From Arsenophonus apicola (GTDB lineage: Bacteria; Pseudomonadota; Gammaproteobacteria; Enterobacterales; Enterobacteriaceae), in contig NZ_CP084222.1 of the NCBI RefSeq assembly GCF_020268605.1, forward strand, positions 1,736,001 through 1,800,000: a DNA stretch of 64,000 bases, given 5' to 3'. The notes beneath the pieces are model-generated. The model saw only the letters and a program-made list of their open reading frames with translations, searched no databases and was not told the origin of the DNA. Positions 45,818 through 54,633 of this stretch are shown in pieces. A program made the translations under genes and the position numbers. Position 1 is the first letter of the stretch, and every line of letters starts with the position of its first letter.

Positions 45818-46084
45818 ATGAAAAAATTCCCAAGTCAAACTCAAGATAAGTTTACAGTCAGATTTCCTGATGGAATGCGAGATGCTATAGCTAAAAGAGC
45901 TGAAGCTAACGGACGTTCAATGAATTCAGAAATAATCAAAATCTTGCAAAATACATTAGATAATAAAAATCAAATTAATTTTTCTGAAGATACGGTAAAA
46001 TTCGTTGCCATTAATATAGGAAATAAAGGCGAGCATTTGTTAACTATTGATTTGGATAAAATAAAAAAGTTTATAAAAAAATAA
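45818..46084 (+). CDS. Mnt/Arc-like ribbon-helix-helix repressor (cassette 1)
   Basis: 88 residues. Ribbon-helix-helix core DKFTVRFPDGMRDAIAKRAE and NGRSMNSEIIKILQNTL, close to Mnt/Arc (RF-P--R--I-----NGRSMNSEI). A C-terminal extension, FSEDTVKFVAINIGNKGEHL, may mediate tetramerisation, as the Mnt tail does, or bind a partner. Divergent from the Arc-like gene across a 112-bp region with palindromes. Expected to control the antirepressor operon. Frame intact. Confidence 0.87.
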   Translation: MKKFPSQTQDKFTVRFPDGMRDAIAKRAEANGRSMNSEIIKILQNTLDNKNQINFSEDTVKFVAINIGNKGEHLLTIDLDKIKKFIKK

Positions 46085-46256
46085 ACGCACATGTGCTCCA
46101 GATATTCTGTAAATGAAACTTACAGATTGGATTGAAGTTTTTTAATCAATAAGTGAGTTATTTTTATTTTCTCAAAACTTTCACTCATCCTGAAATCAGG
46201 TTAATAATACAATTTATTAACAATAAAACTTTTCTATAAATATCCACTTCAAAAAC

Positions 46257-46613
46257 CTACTTACAAAGTTTAATGACTTCTTTTCTATTAATTTCTAAAG
46301 CGTATGCCCCGCCAGTTGTTTTATACATTTTTGCTAATGATCCTTCTTTTAACTTTGTTATATCAACAAAAATTATATCGTGCCAACTAAAGACTGTTAT
46401 AATATCTCCAAAATTTTCAGTATGAGTCGTATTGTCCCTTTCCATTAGCGTCCTTGTATTTGTCCAACCATCATAAATACATTTTGCTAATTCTTGAGGA
46501 GATTTATTGCTATAAACTTCAAACAAAGGCTTATCTAGCCTCACTTCATTTGGTGTTGACATACATCCATTCAAGGCTACGATAGAGATAAATCCAATAA
46601 TTAACTTTTTCAT
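46257..46613 (-). CDS. Small lipoprotein (prophage moron candidate)
   Basis: 118 residues from the second of two tandem ATGs, chosen for spacing to GAGG. Lipobox IVALNGC gives a mature lipoprotein beginning CMSTPNEV. The rest (YSNKSPQELAKCIYDGWTN, IITVFSWHDIIFVDITKLKE) recalls small phage-borne lipoproteins, but I cannot name the family. It lies between the Lom-like gene and the Mnt-like gene, in the interval between tape measure and M where lambda has no gene. Probably expressed in the lysogen. Confidence 0.75.
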   Translation of the reverse strand: MKKLIIGFISIVALNGCMSTPNEVRLDKPLFEVYSNKSPQELAKCIYDGWTNTRTLMERDNTTHTENFGDIITVFSWHDIIFVDITKLKEGSLAKMYKTTGGAYALEINRKEVIKLCK

Positions 46614-46747
46614 CATTCCTCTATTATATGTTCATGTTCATTTTTCAATTTATAGTCTTCTTAGAATTTTCATTATATTGTTGCTAAAAAAATAAACAAC
46701 TTAGCGGGTAAAACTTATAATGTAGGTAACTTTGTTGCCTTAAGTTA

Positions 46748-46787
46748 ACCTGACAGTTATCACATTAATAGCGAGTAACTGTCAGGT
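46748..46787. repeat. Perfect 12-bp inverted repeat after the Lom-like gene
   Basis: ACCTGACAGTTA/TAACTGTCAGGT with a 16-nt loop, 10 bp past the stop. Likely a terminator stem, though without a U-tract. Confidence 0.7.
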
Positions 46788-46797
46788 GAGCTACAGC

Positions 46798-47474
46798 TTA
46801 AAACTTATATCCTAAACCAACCGTGAATGCATCCGTCTTCCACTCGCCACTGCCTGAACGTTCATAGCCTACATCAACGGTAACTCCCTCGTAAACATTC
46901 ACTTGCATACCAACGCCGTAGGCCAGGTCATTTCTACTGTCACTATTTGAGCGTTTTTCGTCTTTAATTAACTTACCGTTTTTAAAAGCATTCCCACCAA
47001 ATTCATAAGACATTTTTTTGTTTGCCAATCCGACTAGCGCATAAACGTTAATATATTCATTAAATCGATAAGTAGGACCAACCATCAATGAGATATATTT
47101 TCCCTTCACGCGCCCATCAACTCTAGAATTGTCTTTCCCTTTATTTGTGGTTCCAAACGCTGAAGTACCGAAATCACTCTCAGAGTAAGATGCTGAACCA
47201 ATAACACCGAACCCATCATTTAACTCATACGTGTAGCGTATAAAGGCACCGCCTGGATTAGAATAATCATCAGAATCAACTCTAGCTGAAACCCCTAAAC
47301 TGTTAGAAATAGCATCACCAGCAAGTTTGTTTGACTGATTTAATAAATTAACATCCTTTTTAAGTCCATCTGATTTAATCTGTATGTATCCCATCGAAAG
47401 CGTACTCTCACCACCCTTTGCGATTACAGCGCCAGAAAATAGGGTTGGGATTAAAAACAGTAACGTTTTTTCAT
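46798..47474 (-). pseudogene. Lom/Ail-like outer-membrane protein with signal-peptide frameshift
   Basis: The barrel frame is open from 47394 (MGYIQIKSDGLKKDVN to FTVGLGYKF). The natural start is the ATG at 47474 in another register: M-K-K then, with one A added to the A6 run (47466-47471), TLLFLIPTLFSGAVIAKGGE leads into STLSMGYIQI. As it stands the start codon leads to a stop after seven codons, so no exported protein would be made. Family landmarks: YELNDGFGVIGSASYSE, GPTYRFNEYINVYALVGLA, AYGVGMQVNVYEGVTVDVGY. Lom-type proteins are classic lambdoid conversion genes. Confidence 0.85.
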
Positions 47475-47569
47475 TGTTTTTCCTTTGATTTTACGTTTGG
47501 CCAATACTGACTTAGTCTAAATTGATGCCAAGCATAACAAAAGTGAAATTTTTTCCTATCAAAATGCGC

Positions 47570-50535
47570 TCATCGATTAATACCCCGCCCATTGACTGCC
47601 TTGATAATTTTATGCAAATCACCTCCATCTCGACTCTCTGCCACTAAGACCGATTTGATTTTCTGGGTTAAGGATTGCTCCGCTGCGCGCATATCGACAT
47701 TGGAAGGGCTGGACTGCTGCGGTTGACCGTCAACATGAATACCGCCTAAATTGACATTAACACCGTTTGTTACGGGTTGCATGCCGTACATGGGCGTTGA
47801 AGATGTGCTCACATATCCGCCAGACGCATAACCTCGCTTACTTCCATCCATCAGGCGATACAGGTTAGCGATACCTAACCGCTGAGTCGCTTCTTTGGTA
47901 AATACAAATTCCCCACCGTGAACGATACCTTTCGGGTCATATTTACCCCCACCGCCCACATATCCGCCTGATGAAAAACCAAAATATTAGCAATCGCTCC
48001 TCCAACTCCGCCTGTTTGTCCACCAAAGCCGCTTTCATCGCCTGAAGCATCGCCATTTGCGTCATTAACTTCACAATCATCTCAAGTAATGATTTAGTGA
48101 AGTCAGCAAAATTAGACTTCCCCGTCACTAAAAAATCCGTCAGTGATTGACTCATTCCTTCAAAGGCAAATTTGGTAACATTCGCAACATTGCCATAAGC
48201 ATCCCTCGCTTGTTGTTCAAAATTTGAAAATCCTTGCTTAATCCCTGCTTCCCAGTTTTTCCGCAATGACTCCTCATTTTTGTATTTCTCATCAATCAGT
48301 GAAAGTCCTCGACCATACTCAGGATTTTCTTGCTCAATCCCTTTACGGGCCATTTCTTCACGATATTTCTTTAGTTCTTGCTCCTTCGCTATTTGAATCT
48401 CGGTTTTGCCAATGCTCTCCAGCCTGAGTCTTATTTCTTCTTGCAATCCATCATTCGATAACCGCAAGGCATTGAGTTGTTTTGTTTCTCAATTTTATCG
48501 CCTATCTGTGCAGCTTCACGCTTCTCAGAGAGAATGGCTTCTTTTTAATAATAATGACCGCTCATCTTCACTCAGACGGCGTTTGTTTGTGCCACTTTTG
48601 GCCTCTTCAAGAATGACTAGCTGGTTTTCTGTTTTGAAAAGTTCCCTGCGTTGCTGGCTGATAATCCCAACATATTGACTTTCATCCTGTAATGTTCGTA
48701 ATTCTGCCTGCAGTGCTCTGTTTCTGGCTTGCGCTTCTTCTTCCCAACGTGTTGCCTAAAGATGGGCGGTATGCATCAGCTTTTGAGTCTGAACTTGATT
48801 TTTCTTTCGCATAACGGGCATTTTCACGCCTTATCGCTTCATCGATAACGGATTTTGAACCACCCGAATTTCTTATTCTTTCAAGCTCACTTTGATGCTT
48901 TTCTTCCGCATTTTCAAATTTGTGTTTGAGCTCCTGGTCAACCCTAAAACGTGCTTTCTCTGCCTCTTGAGCCCTTACCGCCGCTTGTTTTCTCTGATTT
49001 TCAATATCCTGTTGATATTTTTTCTCTTTCAGTAAATCAAGTTCACGCCTTAAATCTGTCGCTGTTTTCCCTGAGGCATTATAATAATTTAATCTTGCAA
49101 CCGGATTTACCTGGAATGCAACTAATTTTTCCTCGTAATCACGTATCTTCTGGTCTAATGTGTGTTCACGACCAATATCTAACATGCTATCCCAAGCGAG
49201 TCTTGCTTTATCTTTAACCACTGCCCAGGCTGACTCAAGATAACCTAAATTCGCTTTTATCTGCTGAGTTCTATTTTTCGTTGCAGTCGCATAGGCTTCC
49301 ATGGCAACTTTAGCGGCTTCATGCTTTCTTCCCTGTTCCTGTAATGTCGATATTTGCGCTAGTTGCGTTGTAGTCAGAAAATGTAGGCTTTTGTCAAGTT
49401 CGTTAATCGCTTTAACTGGGTTATCTTTAATGCGCTGGAACTGTTTTATTGTTTCATCAACAGATTGACCCACCAATTTTTCCATTCTGGCAGCGACATT
49501 GGCAATATTATCAATTTCATTGCCAGAAAATGAACCTGACCCCACAACTTTAGTTATTACATCCGCCATTCCACCTTGTGTTATGCCATCTGCTGACAAC
49601 TGTTTGGCCAACATAGCAAGTTGCCCTGCCGTTTTCCCTGCATACCCACCCGTTAAAATGAGTTTATTGTTAAATTCACTAAACTCTTGTGAGCCTTTAT
49701 AAGCGGCGATGGCAACAGCTGCCGTAACACCTGCCAATCCTCCCATCAACAATCGGGTAGGGGTTAATATTGAGCCTATTGCTTTAAAGGCATTACCAAC
49801 ACCACCAAACGAGTCTTTAATCTGTCCACCTTGCTGCACCAATACCATCCAGGCCGGTATACCGGAAGCCAATGAGGTCACCACATCGGTCATCTGCATA
49901 GGTAACATACGCATTGCATGACGATATTGCCCCATCGTTACCGCGCCATTCATAAACGCTTTTTCTTGTTCTTTTAATTTGGCAATCATCGGCGCTGCCT
50001 GTTGAGAAATGCCCATCTGCGCCGCTTTTAGTTCAAGAACTTCAGTTCGCGTCTTGCCTATCGTGTCTGATTGCTGTTTTAATGTGTTTAGAAAATTATC
50101 AGCGGCTAACTTCGCTCGTTTTGAAGCTTCTTCCTGTGCAAGTAGCGCCCTCCCTTCTGCGGTCAGCGCCAGATTCATCCGGCTTAGCTTATCTCTCGAC
50201 TCTTCTAGTATCGTGTTGTAATCAATAAACTGGTCAAGGGGGAGTAAACCTTTTTGATGTGAAGCGGCGAGTTTACGGCTAATTTTATCCAGTTCATCAA
50301 ACGCTTTATTGGTGGGATTAATTCGATTTAACAGGTCATTAAGTTCACTTTTTTGCGTCTTAATGGTTTCAGTATTTCTCAGTGAGGCCAGGCTGACTTT
50401 TTTTAATCCGCCTTCCAGATTTGAGGAAGCCTTTTCAACCTTTTCCGCTGTTCCCTGAAAGGACTTTAACTTCTGTTCACCTCTTTCCAAATCCGCCGTG
50501 TTTACTTTTAATGAAATCGTGGCGATATCGGTCAT
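47570..50535 (-). pseudogene. Tail tape measure protein, at least three frame breaks
   Basis: Start ATG 50535 (MTDIATISLKVNTADLERGE). The first 618 codons or so are open and carry a helical N-terminus, the conserved MLPMQMTDVVTSLASGIPAW hydrophobic region and coiled coils. It then breaks near 48682-48760 and again around 48470. A third break near 47985-48040 is fixed by adding T in a T run (AAFGGQTGG, IANIFGFSSGGYVGGGGKYD). The end (47570-47959) has IVHGGEFVFTKEATQRLGIA. Tape measures set tail length and cannot function in pieces, so tails are probably not made. Confidence 0.85.
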
Positions 50536-50557
50536 ACCGGATTCCTTGCAACAAAAA

Positions 50558-50574
50558 GCCAGCACAGGGCTGGC
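50558..50574 (-). terminator. Intrinsic terminator of the second antirepressor cassette
   Basis: GCCAGC/GCTGGC stem with a 5-nt loop, then TTTTTG on the minus strand. It sits between the antirepressor at 50627 and the tape measure start. Confidence 0.85.
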
Positions 50575-50626
50575 GTAGTAATTGATTTATACCTTAAGGT
50601 GCTCAATTGATTGATGTATCGTTTTC

Positions 50627-51453
50627 TCAGTTGATTAATCGCAAGAGATTCTCTTTGACAAAGTTTCGGCGTTCCGTTTCATCAGCAAGCACGACAACCC
50701 CGCGTCTTTCTAAATATTCCATTAATGTCTCAATATCCCCGATAAAATAATTAGAAGGGACGACTTCTGTCCGAGTTACACTACCGTTTTCATAGTCAAG
50801 AATAATTCTTCCACAAATAGCGGGTAAATTATTTTGCAAAGGAGCTTTGCCGATGAACTCACCCTCAATCGGTACACGAGCAGCAAGAGACAGTGCCTCA
50901 GTAAATTTTTCTTCGGCGATTTCTTTGTAGCTGCAACCAAAATGGCTTTTCAATGCTGACCAGAGTGTGATGGTTGCCTTGCCCTGATGTTCATGTGGCA
51001 CGCTTTTACCACGCGTAAGCACCAGTTGTTTGATGGTCTCTTGCTGTTCTACTGTAATACATCCAGCAATTTGCTTAACTTTTTACGTGGTTTAGCTTTA
51101 ACCTCACCCGTAGTCCAATACTCATAGAGCACATCATCACACTCTTCTTGATACTGAATAACTTTGTCACGGATTTCTGACTTAACTTTGTTTGGACTAA
51201 TGGTTGCCAACCATCCAGCAAGTTTACGCAGAGCTAGGCAAGTCATATTGCGCTCCTTGCCATCCTCAGCAACCATTGTGATTTCCGCAATAGTTGAATT
51301 AAACTTTTGTTTTAACTTAGTAAATTGGGATGCCCAATCCATTCCCATGCCATCAACAATAGGTTTCATTGGCACGTACGGTTCGCCATTATAATTTACT
51401 ACATATAAATTGTTACCGTGGAAAGGTACGTTAATTGTTGATATAGTATTCAT
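50627..51453 (-). pseudogene. P22-type antirepressor (cassette 2), one-base frameshift
   Basis: N-terminal frame (51049-51453) is closely paralogous to the gene at 44134: STINVPFHGNNLYVVNYNGE, LALRKLAGWLATISPNKVK and CDDVLYEYWTTGEV. It goes out of register in an A5 run (51080-51084); adding one A continues it as KQIAGCITVEQQETIKQLVL into the 50627-51022 frame (SVPHEHQGKATITLWSALKS, FGCSYKEIAEEKFTEALSLA). That longer C-terminal domain matches P22 Ant-type antirepressors. About 275 residues when restored. The sister in cassette 1 has a different, shorter C-terminus. Confidence 0.85.
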
Positions 51454-51532
51454 AGTTCGTTTCTCTAAAGTTTCGGACTAAAACTGAAGCCCTGACTACC
51501 ACTAATAGTTGGGGCTTCGACCATTTAAGCAA

Positions 51533-51682
51533 TTACAACCCTTCTTTCTTCAAACTCTCTTTCAGTCTTTGGACTATTTCTGAGTTTAGCGATCTTCCTT
51601 GCTCTTTTGCTACTTTCTTTAATGCCTCTTTTACTTCTGACTGCATCCTCACGCCTATCGGCGCAATATCTCTTGTTTTCAT
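51533..51682 (-). CDS. Arc-like ribbon-helix-helix repressor (cassette 2)
   Basis: 49 residues: MKTRDIAPIGVRMQSEVKEA, LKKVAKEQGRSLNSEIVQRL and KESLKKEGL. The strand IAPIGVRM and the GRSLNSEIVQRL turn are textbook Arc (53 residues in P22). It sits between the divergent promoter and the antirepressor gene, as arc does upstream of ant in P22. No ORF of this size class would be found by length filters alone. Frame intact. Confidence 0.85.
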   Translation of the reverse strand: MKTRDIAPIGVRMQSEVKEALKKVAKEQGRSLNSEIVQRLKESLKKEGL

Positions 51683-51712
51683 AACCATTAATCCATACAC
51701 AAAGATATCATT

Positions 51713-51741
51713 ATAGTAACACGGTGATAATATGAAGTCAA
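51713..51741 (-). promoter_or_regulatory. Promoter of the cassette 2 arc-ant operon
   Basis: Minus strand TTGACT (51736-51741), 17-nt spacer, TACTAT (51713-51718). Near-consensus sigma70 promoter 31 bp from the Arc-like start, inside the Arc/Mnt divergent region. Confidence 0.75.
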
Positions 51742-51789
51742 TTTTTTATTGGCTACACTGTGCATTCAATTCACAATATAGGTGGAACT

Positions 51790-52034
51790 ATGAAAGGAAT
51801 GAGAAGCATTACTCCATTTGGTGTAAGAATGCCAGACGATCTTAAAGAAAAGCTAACAGTAAGAGCTGCCCAAAATGGCCGTTCCTTAAACTCTGAAATA
51901 GTTATGATATTACAGTCAGCGGTAAATGAAACCTCTACAAGTAAAACGATTGAATCTATAGCAAAACAGAAGCAGATAAAATAAAAGAAGCTTTAGAAGA
52001 AACTTTAACTAAATTATATAATGATAAAAAATAA
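51790..52034 (+). pseudogene. Mnt-like ribbon-helix-helix repressor (cassette 2), late frameshift
   Basis: Start ATG 51790 after GGTGG. Core MKGMRSITPFGVRMPDDLKE, KLTVRAAQNGRSLNSEIVMI and LQSAVNETSTSKTIESIAK. It then leaves register in an A4 run (51963-51966); adding one A gives TEADKIKEALEETLTKLYND and a stop at 52034. The DNA-binding part is complete even in the current frame, which ends at 51984, so a functional shorter repressor is possible. The lost tail is a predicted helix, probably for oligomerisation. Confidence 0.78.
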
Positions 52035-52076
52035 CTAGCATAACGATTAATAACTTATGGGTATTAGTAATCAGGT

Positions 52077-52361
52077 TTATTGGTGCATTATCGCTAAGGC
52101 TTTCGCTTCCATCACCCGTATATCATTAAATAAAGCGCCTTTATCCTGATTAATACCCAAATAATCGATGACGTCGGATAACACGCTGTAATCCAGCCCT
52201 GTGGGGCCATTCGCCCCCATTCGCCACTGAGTACGAAGCGCATTAAAAGTAAGATAAGCCTCCCAGACATCTGGCCAAACTTCGACCTCGCTGTCTTCCG
52301 GCGTAAAACCAAAGGCAGCTTCAAAGTTGCGGATATCGGTCTCGGTCATGCCGCCATACAT
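52077..52361 (-). CDS. T-like tail assembly chaperone extension (made as G-T fusion)
   Basis: 94 codons beginning MYGGMTETDIRNFEAAFGFT, DUF1799-like. In the minus-one frame relative to the G-like gene it is open upstream through the G stop to the heptamer at 52382-52388. It is therefore best read as the C-terminal half of a G-T fusion (KLLAVVEAMYGGMTETD joins them), as in lambda GT. G and GT coat the tape measure during tail assembly. The ATG at 52361 may not be used on its own. Frame intact. Confidence 0.8.
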   Translation of the reverse strand: MYGGMTETDIRNFEAAFGFTPEDSEVEVWPDVWEAYLTFNALRTQWRMGANGPTGLDYSVLSDVIDYLGINQDKGALFNDIRVMEAKALAIMHQ

Positions 52362-52375
52362 GGCCTCAACGACCG

Positions 52376-52681
52376 CTAGAAGTTTTTTTCGCGTTGGCCT
52401 AATAGTTCGCTATAATACGTTGTACTAATGGCGCTGGCAGCTGAGGGATAGTTGTCAAATAGCAGCTTTAAATTATCAGCGTGATAAGGCTCTTCAATCG
52501 CCCAGTCAGCAATAATCTGCTGGTAAAACTCATCAATCGGCATTTCACGCATGGTTTCCAGTTCACTCATGGCTTTGTGATTAAAGGTGAAGGTCACCAC
52601 CTCTGGCTCTTTTTTGCCTGCCACCGGAATGAGGACATTGGCTTTAAACGTTGGCTTGGGTATCAATGTAAATTTCGCCAT
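52376..52681 (-). CDS. G-like tail assembly chaperone
   Basis: 101 residues: MAKFTLIPKPTFKANVLIPV, VVTFTFNHKAMSELETMREM and FYQQIIADWAIEEPYHADNL. It matches the tail assembly chaperone family placed between tail tube and tape measure. Most ribosomes would end after GQREKNF at 52376; a fraction slip minus one at A AAA AAC just before and read on into the T-like frame. Frame intact and gene order canonical. The second antirepressor cassette is inserted after the T-like end, before the tape measure gene. Confidence 0.85.
   Translation of the reverse strand: MAKFTLIPKPTFKANVLIPVAGKKEPEVVTFTFNHKAMSELETMREMPIDEFYQQIIADWAIEEPYHADNLKLLFDNYPSAASAISTTYYSELLGQREKNF
52382..52388 (-). promoter_or_regulatory. 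Programmed -1 ribosomal frameshift site (A AAA AAC)
   Basis: Zero frame reads GAA AAA AAC TTC TAG. The heptamer A AAA AAC is in the correct X XXY YYZ phase, two codons before the G stop. Slippage leads directly into the open T-like frame. Confidence 0.8.
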
Positions 52682-52694
52682 GCTGCATCCTTAA

Positions 52695-53345
52695 TTATAC
52701 TGCATAGATTTGCAAATCAGATTTAAGTGAGAAACGGGCTACCACGTTTTCAACCTCGTTGATGGCCGTATTGGGCACGCGCTGGAAAGAGACCGAAGCA
52801 GTAAAATAACGATCCTCACTGGCACGTTTATTGAAAAAACGCATTGCCGTAATTTGCTTGCTGTCATCCAGTTTCATCAATAACTTACGAATAGGTAATT
52901 TTGCATCATGTGCAAAGGTATAAACCTGCGTGATACCGTTTTTAAAGGTATCAACGGTTTCTGCCTGTTCATCTTCCAAAAACTGAATTTCCTGCGTTTG
53001 CTGCTCACCGCCCTCCGTCGATAATGTCATGACTTGCGGCATCGCCTCCCATTCTTCCACTTTCTTCAAGCTTCCTTTAGCCCCACCAACGGGAAAAACG
53101 GCTTTATCGGTGGTATCGATTGATTCCAGTGTAATACTGGTATCAGCTGCTTTTTTCACTTTGAAAGCGCCTGACATTTTTTTCCAGCCACAATCAATCT
53201 GGACAATATCGCCCGTTTTAATACTGCCAATCGAATTGACAGTTAATACCGCCTCTGTCGCATTGGTAGCCGCCGTAATTGTTATCTCATCCGCATATTT
53301 ACTAGCTACATAAACACGCGAACCATTAGGAATATTATATGCCAT
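52695..53345 (-). CDS. Major tail tube protein (lambda V-like)
   Basis: 216 residues: MAYNIPNGSRVYVASKYADE, QVMTLSTEGGEQQTQEIQFL and AMRFFNKRASEDRYFTASVS. Beta-rich, the right length and position (between tail terminator and G) for the tail tube subunit. No C-terminal Ig-like domain of the lambda V type is visible. One of the few structural genes with an intact frame. Confidence 0.82.
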   Translation of the reverse strand: MAYNIPNGSRVYVASKYADEITITAATNATEAVLTVNSIGSIKTGDIVQIDCGWKKMSGAFKVKKAADTSITLESIDTTDKAVFPVGGAKGSLKKVEEWEAMPQVMTLSTEGGEQQTQEIQFLEDEQAETVDTFKNGITQVYTFAHDAKLPIRKLLMKLDDSKQITAMRFFNKRASEDRYFTASVSFQRVPNTAINEVENVVARFSLKSDLQIYAV

Positions 53346-53394
53346 GATAAAACCTCATTATTGGCTGTTGAAAAACCACCATATGGCGGCAATG

Positions 53395-53796
53395 TTATAT
53401 TGTAGAGTGACAACGATAAGGAACGCTGACAGGAAGGATATAATTTACCTGATCACAGATTGCTGGAAATAAACATGGCTCGCCGTTTAAAAAAAGATTA
53501 TCGGTCAACGAAAAACCGTTTGTTAGAAAATTTATTAAACGATTAGCGACATTCATGACCAATGCGTCGCCCGTTCCTGCTTTGCCAACTACATTTATCT
53601 GTATGACACCGCTAAATACAGGCATATCGAGCGATAAACTCAAATTATTCGTTGTCGCTGGCATGGTGTGTAGTTGTAAATAGGGTTCATTGATATCATC
53701 GAATTCACAATTTGGCCAGGCAACCTTGATATTTTCAGACTCAGCAAATTGAGCAATATGTGCCCGTATCGCGGTATTAATGGTTAATGGGTTCAT
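53395..53796 (-). CDS. Tail terminator-like protein (lambda U position)
   Basis: 133 residues: MNPLTINTAIRAHIAQFAES, NEPYLQLHTMPATTNNLSLS and MPVFSGVIQINVVGKAGTG. Similar to DUF4128-type tail terminator proteins, which cap the tail tube and join it to the head. Start overlaps the stop of the previous gene (ATGA, 53793-53796). The end, SVPYRCHSTI, appears natural. Frame intact. Confidence 0.75.
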   Translation of the reverse strand: MNPLTINTAIRAHIAQFAESENIKVAWPNCEFDDINEPYLQLHTMPATTNNLSLSLDMPVFSGVIQINVVGKAGTGDALVMNVANRLINFLTNGFSLTDNLFLNGEPCLFPAICDQVNYILPVSVPYRCHSTI

Positions 53797-54278
53797 CCTT
53801 TACGCTCTGCGATGGCCTGATGAAAAAACTGCTGAAATTCTTGTGCCGTGAGCCGTACCATACCTTTCGGTGCCTGTTTTGAATGCCCCATCTCAAGTCG
53901 ATAAGCATAAGGAACCACATTGGAAAAATAGACTGACTTCATGCCCACTTTAAACTGACCAATAACATGATTGCCCTCAGCTTGTGTTACCTCGCCACTT
54001 TTATCTATTCGTCCCGTTTCTTTCATTGGTACTTCATCAAACGTCACTTGCCAGTTGCCACGAAACCTTCCCCCCGTATACCCTGCAGGCTTCCTTTCTT
54101 TTCCTTTTCCCTTTCCGGCTATTTTAGCATTCACTTGCCAGATAGAAGGATTACCGACAGGCGACATCATGACTAACCTTGCAAGTATCTTAATGAATGT
54201 CACCTTTGTAACCACTTCCATTTTTTCTTCTGCTTTACTGACAAACGCATTAATGGCGGCTGTAAAATTGTTTGTCAT
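53793..54278 (-). CDS. HK97 gp10-like head-tail connection protein
   Basis: 161 residues from the ATG at 54278, preceded by GAGGAGC; an upstream in-frame extension is ignored. MTNNFTAAINAFVSKAEEKM, basic loop GKGKGKERKPAGYTGGRFRG, and VPYAYRLEMGHSKQAPKGMV. The pattern (helical N-terminus, GRFRGNWQV, YA-RLE-G) is that of gp10/Z-type minor tail proteins needed for tail completion. Overlaps the next gene by 4 nt. Frame intact. Confidence 0.75.
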   Translation of the reverse strand: MTNNFTAAINAFVSKAEEKMEVVTKVTFIKILARLVMMSPVGNPSIWQVNAKIAGKGKGKERKPAGYTGGRFRGNWQVTFDEVPMKETGRIDKSGEVTQAEGNHVIGQFKVGMKSVYFSNVVPYAYRLEMGHSKQAPKGMVRLTAQEFQQFFHQAIAERKG

Positions 54279-54631
54279 ATCAAGCTCCTCAATTGTGCAA
54301 TGAAACAAATAGTTTGGCGTTGGGGCTTTATCTCTTTTACAGCAATCACTCGATGATTTCTGTTATCGATGATAATGATATCCCCCTGTTGAATATTACT
54401 CTTTGCATGCGCAATGAATTTAATATCACTGGTTAAAACGAGGGAATTGTCCACTTCATTGATAGCAAACTGTGTCTTTACTCCGACCGCCTTTAATACC
54501 ATATCGGGTTCGATAATTTCCTGACCCTTTTTATCAACATAAAATTTGCCTTTTCTTTTTAAGACATACTCCATGCCGTACTGCTTTATCAAGCGCTCAG
54601 TCGTTTTACCCATTCGAGTATAAAGATTCAT
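54275..54631 (-). CDS. Head completion / connector protein
   Basis: 118 residues: MNLYTRMGKTTERLIKQYGM, VDKKGQEIIEPDMVLKAVGV and IQQGDIIIIDNRNHRVIAVK. Beta-barrel-like head-tail joining protein by position and pattern (gp9/gp16-like); the specific family is not certain. Of three tandem start codons the ATG at 54631 has the best spacing to GAGG. Coupled at both ends. Frame intact. Confidence 0.68.
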   Translation of the reverse strand: MNLYTRMGKTTERLIKQYGMEYVLKRKGKFYVDKKGQEIIEPDMVLKAVGVKTQFAINEVDNSLVLTSDIKFIAHAKSNIQQGDIIIIDNRNHRVIAVKEIKPQRQTICFIAQLRSLI

Positions 54632-54633
54632 CA

